A DNA stretch of 36,872 bases from an uncultured Bacillota bacterium (GTDB taxonomy: Bacteria > Bacillota_I > Bacilli_A > RF39 > UBA660): assembly GCA_946611635.1 (NCBI GenBank), contig CAMODW010000010.1, positions 1 through 36,872 of the forward strand. Direction: 5' to 3'. A program made the position numbers and the translations under genes. The notes beneath the pieces were generated by a model. The model worked only from the letters and a program-made list of their open reading frames with translations, ran no database searches and was not told where the DNA came from. Of this stretch, positions 6,102 to 13,566 are shown piece by piece (the first letter of the stretch is position 1; every line of letters starts with the position of its first letter).

Positions 6102-9100
6102 ATGGGTAGTATTCATAAGTTTTTAAAATCTATTAATTATGAAGATACTAATGGAGACTTTGAAGAAGCCTCTATTTCTTGTGTAAAAGTAAATAAGAAA
6201 AAAGATTCTTTTGAAGTATTTATTAGTAATGATAAACCTATAAATCCTGTTGCTACTCTAGGACTTGTTAAATGTGCAGAAAAAGGTATAAATAATAAGC
6301 ATAAGTGTCATGTTAATTTTGTTTATGATACTTATGAAGATGATGATATATTATCTGCTTTTAAAGTATTACTTGGAGAACTTATTATAAAAAGACCTTC
6401 TTTAGTATCTCTTGAGAATAAAAATATTTATATAGAAGATGATGAGATTACTATAGAGTTAGATAGTCGTAGTGAAGAATATGATATTGTAAAGAAAGAA
6501 TTAGATAAACTTGGAAAAGAAATTGAAGACTTGGGATTTTATGAAATGATTATTAATACAGCTATTAATCATGAAAATGAGAAAAAAATTCAAGAAGAAA
6601 TAGAAGCTGATAGAAATAGAGAAATAGAAATAGATTATGTTCCAAGTGAAGAAACTTCGCATAGTAATGGATGGACTCCTAAAAAGAAAGTTAATTATTC
6701 TAGAGAAGGTATAGTTACGATTTCTAGTATTGATAGGGAAGAAAATAATGTACATTTAGAAGCTTATGTATTTGGTAGTGAATTTAATCAAATTAAGACT
6801 AAAGATGGAAGAGATTTATTCTTAGTAACTATAAAAATTAGTGATAATACATCTAGTATATTAGGTAAATGTTTTGCTAAGGATGAAGAAGAATTCTTAA
6901 AAATGAGTGGAGAATTAAAGAATGGAACTTGGTGGAGTTTTAAAGGACAAGTAAGATTTGATAATTTTGCTGATGATTTAGTATTCAATTTTAGAAGTTA
7001 TGAAAAATTAGAAAATAGTCCATCTATAAAAAGAACTGATAACGAGGAAGAAAAAAGAGTAGAGTTACATGCTCATACGATGATGAGTCAGATGGATGGA
7101 GTATGTGATGAAGTAAAACTAGTTAAACAAGCTATGGCTTTTGGACATGCTGGGATCGCTATTACAGATCATGATTGTACTCAATCATTTCCTCATGTAT
7201 TTGGAGAAGTTACTAGTTATAATAAAGGGCTTAAAAAAGCAGCACAAGCTAAGATAGATGATTTAAAAAAGAGTTTAGAAGAAATTAAAGAAACGGGAAA
7301 TGAAGAAGGTATTAAAGAATTAGAAAAGATGATTCTTGATGCTGAAGAAGAAAAAAAGAATTTAAAATTTTTTAAAGCTGGATATGGCGCGGAAATAGAG
7401 ATGTGTGAATCTTATTTAAATGTTTGTTATAATGCAAATGATGATAAGATAGATGATAATACTTTTGTTGTATTCGATACAGAAACTACTGGATTTAATC
7501 CAGGAATTGGCGATTCTATGATTGAAATTGGTGGAGTTAAAGTATATAACGGAGAAGTAGTAGATAGGTTTGATGAACTTATTAATCCTGGATGTCATAT
7601 TGATGAAGCGATTACTAGAGTAACAGATATCTCTGATGATGATGTAAAAGATGCTAGTAATGAAAAAGATGTTGTTACTAGATTTAAAGAATGGATAGGA
7701 GATTATCCATTAGTTGCTCATAATGCGACATTTGATAAGAATATGCTTGATATGGCTTATTATAAATATAATTTGGGAGAACTTAAGAATCCTATTATAG
7801 ATACTTTAATGTTATCTAGAGTTATAAATAGAGATTTAAAGAAACATAGTTTGAAAGCTTTAGGTAAGTTTTATGGTGTAGATACTGGAGAAGCTGATGA
7901 CGAAGATGAAGAACAAGTTAATGAAGGAACTGGTACTAATGGTTCTTTAATAGATGAAGAAATAGGAAGTGCTTTTAAAAGTATTAAGATAGATGGTCAA
8001 GATGTATTAATAATTAGTAAAGAAGAATACTATGAAGAAGATTTAGATACTCGAGAAAGAGTTAAACGTTATAGATTTAAATATTACTTAGAGACTCTTC
8101 ATAAAGCGTCTAAATCAGATAAGGTAGAGCTTGAAGTAATTGTAAATGACGGAATAGATTTATTAAGTGAAAATGGTGAAATTAAGCTTCATCCTGCTAA
8201 TAATGAGATAATTATTAAATATAAAGATGAATTTGGAGAAAAAGAATTAGTAGTTAATGTTTATGTTGGACAACACCATGGAGCAGATGTTGACTCTGAA
8301 AATACAGCTTATATATTTAATAAAATGTTAGGACAAATTAAGGGGATTAAAAAGATAAGTGATTTAAATAATTTAAAAGAATTAGAAGAAATTGCTTTTC
8401 AAAATAATCCTAAGTTATTAGAACATGTTGGAGACTTAGTTTCATATAAAAACTATATTTATAAACCTTTAGAGGGAGAAGAAGTTTCTTCAGAGTTTGG
8501 TTATCCTTTTGAAAAGTTTGGAATAAAGGATTATAGATGGAAGTTTAAATGGTGTCATGAAGATTTTTTACAAATGTATGAAAATATTCCTGGCAAGACC
8601 TTTAGTGAACATATAGCTAATATGTATGATAGAGGTAAACATGTTACATTTATTGCTAAAAATAAAGTTGGTCTTAAAAACTTATTTAAAATTGTAAGTT
8701 ATTCTAATACTAATTTTATTCAAAAAAATGCTCGTATTCCAAGAAGATTAATAGAAGAAAATAGAGAAGGTTTATTAGTTGGTAGCGCTTGTTTAAATGG
8801 AGAGATATTTAATTTAGCTTTAACAAGAAGTGAAGAAGATTTGATTGCTGCTATGAGTTTTTATGATTATATAGAAGTTCAACCTCCAGAAAATTATTCT
8901 CATTTACTTAGAGGGCATGATATTAATAATATAGATCATCTTTATAATGCTCTTACTAAAATTATAAATGCTGGTAAAAAAGCTGGAAAAATAGTAGTTG
9001 CTACAGGAGATGTACATAATATTAATAGAGAGGATTTAGTATATAGGGAGATAATAGTAAATCAAAATGTTCCTGGTAAAGGAAGACATCCTCTTGCGAG

Positions 9101-11903
9101 ATATTTAAATGGTAAGAGTAAAAAGAATAATAATGATGATAATATTAAGAAGAATATTCAAAAAGCAAAAGATATGGGAATAGTATTAAATGATATTGAA
9201 ATTAAGGTTTTAAAATATATATATGTATTGACTAAAATTAATAAAATACCTATAACTGCTATGAATATAGCTGGTATTTATGCTCCTAGTAAGAAAAATG
9301 AGAAGGAAGAAATATTTAAAGGTAAAGATGGAGAAAATGAGAAGAATAGAGTAGTTGCAGCAACGTTAAGAAAGTTACTGGTTGCTGGTATTATTTCAGA
9401 GAGTGAAGGAGTATATGCTCTTAATGGCAATTATAATGAAAGTGAAGCTGTTAGTCAGGGGCATATTCCTAATCAATTTTTCAGGACTACTAAGGAAATG
9501 ATTAATGAATTTGAATTCTTAAATGATAAAGAATTAATTAAAGAAATTGTTATTACTAATACGAATAAAATAATTGATATGTTAGAAGAAATAGAAGTTG
9601 TTGTATATCCTGATAAACCATATTCTCCTATTATTGAGCATTCACAAGAAACTTGTCGTGATTTAGTTTTTTCAAAGGCGCATAGTATGTATGGAGATCC
9701 TTTACCTCCTAACATAGAAGAGAGAATTGCTCAGGAATTTTATGGTGATAAAATTAATACTTTAGTTGAAGAAAAGATAAGACTGGATAATCCTGATATG
9801 TCAGATGAAGAGGTTAAAAAGATATTTACTCCAACTCTTCATGATGTAATAATGAGTGGTTATGATGGTGTAGTTAAATTAAAAAAGGAACAAGTATTAA
9901 GAAATAGTGATGGAGATTTATCTGGTGAAGAAGCAACACAAAAAGCTAAAGATCAATTAACAGGAATAATTGGTGGAGGTTTTGACGTAATATATTTAAT
10001 AGCTCAAAAGTTGGTTAAACATTCTAATGATGATGGTTATCTAGTTGGTAGCCGTGGTTCGGTTGGTTCTTCGTTTGTTGCTTCAATGATGGGTATTACA
10101 GAATGTAATGGATTACCAGCACATTATTATTGTCCTAAGTGTCAGCATAGTGAATTTAATGACGAAGAGGGAGTTCCTTATTCGGAAAATTATCCTTCTG
10201 GATTTGATTTGCCAGAGAAGAAATGCCCTAAGTGTTCGGAAGTAATGATTCATCAAGGTAATGATATGCCTTTTGCTACATTCCTTGGATTTGCTGGAGA
10301 AAAAGTTCCTGATATCGATTTGAACTTTTCAGGTGATAATCAAGCTTCGGCTCATGAGTATACAAAAGTATTGTTTGGTACAGATAATGTTTATAGAGCT
10401 GGTACAATTGGTACTGTTGCAGATAAGACAGCTTATGGATATGTACAAGGTTTTTATGAAGAAAGATTATATGATAAATTAAAAATAGAGGCAGATAGTT
10501 ATGGTCTTGCTGTTACAAGCAAGGATGAATTAAAGAAAAAAGGAATAGTAAAATCTTTTGTTAGAGTACCAGAAATAGAAAGACAATCAGTTGGTTGTAC
10601 AGGTGTTAAAAGAACAACTGGACAGCATCCTGGAGGTATAGTTGTTGTTCCTGGATATAAAGATATTTGGGATTTTACGCCATTTCAATATCCAGCTGAT
10701 GATCCGACTAGTGCTTGGCGTACTACTCACTTCGATTATCATGCTATTGATGCTGACTTATTAAAGCTTGATATTCTTGGGCATGATGATCCGACAGTTC
10801 TTAGGATGTTACAAGAACTTGCTAGCAAGTATATTACTCATGGAGAAGATTTTGATGTAACAAAGATTGATTTAGGTGATCTTGATACAATGAAAATTTT
10901 TACAGGGCCAGAAATTCTTGGGGTAGATAGATATAGATTACGTGGTTTAGTAGATAAGAATGGTAAAAAGTATTGTCCTACTGGTACTTTGGGAGTACCA
11001 GAATTTGGTACATCATTTCTACTTGGTATGCTTGAAGAAACTAAGCCAACTACATTTGCTGAGTTAATAAAAATATCCGGATTATCTCATGGTACAGATG
11101 TATGGCTTGGAAATGCTAGAGATTTATGTACTCCGGATGAGAATGGTGTTATAAAGGTTCCATTTAAAAATGTTATAGGATGTCGTGATGATATTATGGT
11201 TAATTTGATTCAATGGGGTATGAATCCTGCTAAGGCATTTAAAATAATGGAATTTGTTAGAAAAGGAAAACCAAGTAAGGATCCTACAGCTTGGGCTGAT
11301 TTTGCTAAAACAATGCGAGAAGCTAATATTCCTGAATGGTATATTGAGTCTTGTCGTAAAATAAAGTATATGTTCCCTAAGGCGCATGCTACTGCTTATG
11401 TTACTTCAGCTTTCCGTATTGCTTGGTTTAAAGTTCATTATCCAATATTGTATTATTGTGCTTATTTGTCTATTAGACGTGATCAATTTGATATTGCTTC
11501 GATGATAAAAGGCGAAGATGCTATTAGAAACAAGATAGATGAAATAGATGAAAAGGGTAATAGTGCTTCTAACAAAGAACTTGATACAAGAGAAACTTTA
11601 TTGCTTTGCTTAGAAATGGTAGCTCGTGGTTTTTATTTTAAAAATATTGATGTAGATAAAAGCGATGGTAAACATTTTATAATTACAGAGGATGAAAAAG
11701 GACTTATAATTCCTTTTAGAGCTTTGGATGGGCTTGGTGAAAACGTTGCAGATGCTATTGTTAAAGCGCGTTTATCTGGACCATTTATATCTCAAGAAGA
11801 TTTAAGAAGTAGAGGTAAAGTTAATCAAAGTGCTATGGAAAAATTAAAAGAACTAGGTTGTTTGAATGATTTACCAGAAAGTAATCAGTTAAGTTTATTT
11901 TAA
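6102..11903 (+). CDS. polC: DNA polymerase III PolC-type, 1933 aa, with several large insertions
   Basis: OB fold, PHP (ELHAHTMMSQMDG), DEDDh exonuclease (FVVFDTETTGF, HNATFD, QHHGADVDSENTAYIF), Zn-binding CPKCQHSEF…CPKC, FLGFAGEKVPDIDLNFSG, GCTGVKRTTGQHPGG, C-terminal clamp motif QLSLF. Confidence 0.97.
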   Translation: MGSIHKFLKSINYEDTNGDFEEASISCVKVNKKKDSFEVFISNDKPINPVATLGLVKCAEKGINNKHKCHVNFVYDTYEDDDILSAFKVLLGELIIKRPSLVSLENKNIYIEDDEITIELDSRSEEYDIVKKELDKLGKEIEDLGFYEMIINTAINHENEKKIQEEIEADRNREIEIDYVPSEETSHSNGWTPKKKVNYSREGIVTISSIDREENNVHLEAYVFGSEFNQIKTKDGRDLFLVTIKISDNTSSILGKCFAKDEEEFLKMSGELKNGTWWSFKGQVRFDNFADDLVFNFRSYEKLENSPSIKRTDNEEEKRVELHAHTMMSQMDGVCDEVKLVKQAMAFGHAGIAITDHDCTQSFPHVFGEVTSYNKGLKKAAQAKIDDLKKSLEEIKETGNEEGIKELEKMILDAEEEKKNLKFFKAGYGAEIEMCESYLNVCYNANDDKIDDNTFVVFDTETTGFNPGIGDSMIEIGGVKVYNGEVVDRFDELINPGCHIDEAITRVTDISDDDVKDASNEKDVVTRFKEWIGDYPLVAHNATFDKNMLDMAYYKYNLGELKNPIIDTLMLSRVINRDLKKHSLKALGKFYGVDTGEADDEDEEQVNEGTGTNGSLIDEEIGSAFKSIKIDGQDVLIISKEEYYEEDLDTRERVKRYRFKYYLETLHKASKSDKVELEVIVNDGIDLLSENGEIKLHPANNEIIIKYKDEFGEKELVVNVYVGQHHGADVDSENTAYIFNKMLGQIKGIKKISDLNNLKELEEIAFQNNPKLLEHVGDLVSYKNYIYKPLEGEEVSSEFGYPFEKFGIKDYRWKFKWCHEDFLQMYENIPGKTFSEHIANMYDRGKHVTFIAKNKVGLKNLFKIVSYSNTNFIQKNARIPRRLIEENREGLLVGSACLNGEIFNLALTRSEEDLIAAMSFYDYIEVQPPENYSHLLRGHDINNIDHLYNALTKIINAGKKAGKIVVATGDVHNINREDLVYREIIVNQNVPGKGRHPLARYLNGKSKKNNNDDNIKKNIQKAKDMGIVLNDIEIKVLKYIYVLTKINKIPITAMNIAGIYAPSKKNEKEEIFKGKDGENEKNRVVAATLRKLLVAGIISESEGVYALNGNYNESEAVSQGHIPNQFFRTTKEMINEFEFLNDKELIKEIVITNTNKIIDMLEEIEVVVYPDKPYSPIIEHSQETCRDLVFSKAHSMYGDPLPPNIEERIAQEFYGDKINTLVEEKIRLDNPDMSDEEVKKIFTPTLHDVIMSGYDGVVKLKKEQVLRNSDGDLSGEEATQKAKDQLTGIIGGGFDVIYLIAQKLVKHSNDDGYLVGSRGSVGSSFVASMMGITECNGLPAHYYCPKCQHSEFNDEEGVPYSENYPSGFDLPEKKCPKCSEVMIHQGNDMPFATFLGFAGEKVPDIDLNFSGDNQASAHEYTKVLFGTDNVYRAGTIGTVADKTAYGYVQGFYEERLYDKLKIEADSYGLAVTSKDELKKKGIVKSFVRVPEIERQSVGCTGVKRTTGQHPGGIVVVPGYKDIWDFTPFQYPADDPTSAWRTTHFDYHAIDADLLKLDILGHDDPTVLRMLQELASKYITHGEDFDVTKIDLGDLDTMKIFTGPEILGVDRYRLRGLVDKNGKKYCPTGTLGVPEFGTSFLLGMLEETKPTTFAELIKISGLSHGTDVWLGNARDLCTPDENGVIKVPFKNVIGCRDDIMVNLIQWGMNPAKAFKIMEFVRKGKPSKDPTAWADFAKTMREANIPEWYIESCRKIKYMFPKAHATAYVTSAFRIAWFKVHYPILYYCAYLSIRRDQFDIASMIKGEDAIRNKIDEIDEKGNSASNKELDTRETLLLCLEMVARGFYFKNIDVDKSDGKHFIITEDEKGLIIPFRALDGLGENVADAIVKARLSGPFISQEDLRSRGKVNQSAMEKLKELGCLNDLPESNQLSLF

Positions 11904-11916
11904 CTGATTATTTTTT
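11882..11916 (+). terminator. Intrinsic terminator overlapping the polC stop codon
   Basis: Perfect 10-bp stem TAATCAGTTA (11882-11891)/TAACTGATTA (11901-11910), 9-nt loop, then TTTTTT. The stop TAA is at 11901-11903. Confidence 0.8.
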
Positions 11917-11921
11917 GTAAT

Positions 11922-11949
11922 AAAAAAAGCAGTTATTATTTAACTGCTT
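11922..11949 (-). terminator. Intrinsic terminator overlapping the stop codon of the minus-strand gene
   Basis: Minus strand: AAGCAGTTA-aataa-TAACTGCTT followed by a T-run. Confidence 0.75.
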
Positions 11950-12718
11950 CTATTTTTTCGAATATATAATTTCCTTCTTGATTTTTAGTTATAAGATTAT
12001 ATTTAGGTAATTTTTTAAGTTCTTTATCATTTAGAGAATCTAAATCAAGGCTTTCAGTTTCTTTTACAAGTTCTTTTCTTTCTGGGTCGCTATATATTTT
12101 GAACTTGTCATCAGATCTAATAGCATATGCTATAGCAATTTCAGTTTTAAATCCTCCGTTAGATTTTTTATTTGATATTATTCTTTTTGCTATATAACAA
12201 TTATCGTTTGATGAATTTGTTTTTTCTTTTCTAACATATACATCTTCAGAGCTTATATAACTATAAGTATATTTAAAAGTTGTATTTTTATAACCTTCAT
12301 TTGTAAAATCTACTCCAAATAATACTTTTATAGCATCTCTAACATTTTTTCCTTTTACTACTACTGCATCTGTTAAATCGATATCGTTTTCAATATTGAT
12401 AAATTGTTGTGGAGTTATTTCATTTTCGATATTATTTGTTGGATCTAATACGTAATTATAAGCAGCTGTTAACATTAGACCAGTATTTAAATCTCCTTTA
12501 GTAAATTCTTCTTGAGCAAATAATCTATCTTTTCCATTGTATTCTGAGTCATATCCTTCGCTAATAGAAAGGAAGTATTTTAAACTATTATCTTCTACAA
12601 TTCTTTCAGGACTTCTTTTATCTTTGTTTCCACTCTTTTGAACTATTAAATAGATTGCTCCACCTAGTAATGCTAGTATAATAATAAAAACTAAAAATTT
12701 AACACCTTTCTTTTTCAT
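11936..12718 (-). CDS. Hypothetical membrane-anchored extracytoplasmic protein
   Basis: N-terminal TM (FLVFIIILALLGGAIYLIV), convergent to polC, RBS AGAGGTGTG upstream of ATG. Confidence 0.75.
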   Translation of the reverse strand: MKKKGVKFLVFIIILALLGGAIYLIVQKSGNKDKRSPERIVEDNSLKYFLSISEGYDSEYNGKDRLFAQEEFTKGDLNTGLMLTAAYNYVLDPTNNIENEITPQQFINIENDIDLTDAVVVKGKNVRDAIKVLFGVDFTNEGYKNTTFKYTYSYISSEDVYVRKEKTNSSNDNCYIAKRIISNKKSNGGFKTEIAIAYAIRSDDKFKIYSDPERKELVKETESLDLDSLNDKELKKLPKYNLITKNQEGNYIFEKIEAVK

Positions 12719-12818
12719 TTTTCACACCTCTTCTATTTTAAATAATAGCATAATATATAAAAATAATCTACTTATTTTTTCCGGAATGTGATAGAATTTA
12801 GATAGTAGGTGAGTTGAT

Positions 12819-13490
12819 ATGAAAAAATATTATAAATTTGAATTAGATATGATTGTAGCCAATGTATTGGCGATATCCTTGATGGTTGGTATTTTTGTAT
12901 TATATGTCTTTTATAAGAAGACAATACAAATGACTTATAGTGGCTTTTATTTAATATTAATGTTGTTTTATTTTTTATTACATGAGATATTTCATGGTAT
13001 TGGATATTCTCTATTTGTTAAGAATAGAAAGAGTATTAAGTATGGTTGTGTTTTAGAAAAAGGTGTTTTTTATGCTATGTGCCAAGAAAAAATAGGTAAG
13101 AATGCTATATTAATATCTTTGATGTTTCCTCTTGTTTTTTTATCTGTTATAGTTGGAATTATAGGTTTAATATTTAATATTGATTTATTATGTTTGCTTG
13201 CTATTATAAATCTTGCAGGTGCTGCTGGTGATTTATTGATGTTCTTCTTTATTCTTAAGTTGCCAAAAGATATTAAATATATTGATTATGATAATGTAAT
13301 AGGATGTTATTTTGTAAGTGATAAAGATTTAAGTAAGTATAAAGGATTAGGAATTAAATATGTAGAGTCTGGAGAAGATAGAGTAGAACTAATTAATAAG
13401 AAAATACCAAGAATATTTATTAGTAAGAGAAGTATTCCAACTTTATTAATATTTATGGTTTTAGCATTGTTATTATTGTTTTTAAAATAA
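12819..13490 (+). CDS. DUF3267-like putative zincin membrane metalloprotease
   Basis: HExxH in LLHEIFHGIGYSL, multiple TM helices, downstream NLAGAAGDLLMFFF. Confidence 0.65.
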   Translation: MKKYYKFELDMIVANVLAISLMVGIFVLYVFYKKTIQMTYSGFYLILMLFYFLLHEIFHGIGYSLFVKNRKSIKYGCVLEKGVFYAMCQEKIGKNAILISLMFPLVFLSVIVGIIGLIFNIDLLCLLAIINLAGAAGDLLMFFFILKLPKDIKYIDYDNVIGCYFVSDKDLSKYKGLGIKYVESGEDRVELINKKIPRIFISKRSIPTLLIFMVLALLLLFLK

Positions 13491-13516
13491 AGATAGAAAT
13501 TATTTCTATCTTTTTT
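13491..13516 (+). terminator. Intrinsic terminator
   Basis: AGATAGAAA-TTA-TTTCTATCT then TTTTT. Confidence 0.8.
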
Positions 13517-13566
13517 GGTTAAAAAAGGTAGAAAATAATGTTAAAATAAAGTGAGTAGGTGATAAT

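Noticed and set aside
6501-6988. Minus-strand ORFs of 84 and 66 aa inside polC
   Set aside because: Antisense to polC, Phe/Ile/Ser-rich as expected for the reverse of AT-rich coding sequence.
7416-7598. 60-aa minus-strand ORF inside polC
   Set aside because: Antisense to the exonuclease domain of PolC; no independent support.
9473-11387. Minus-strand ORFs at 9473-9715 and 11124-11387
   Set aside because: Antisense to polC; no support.
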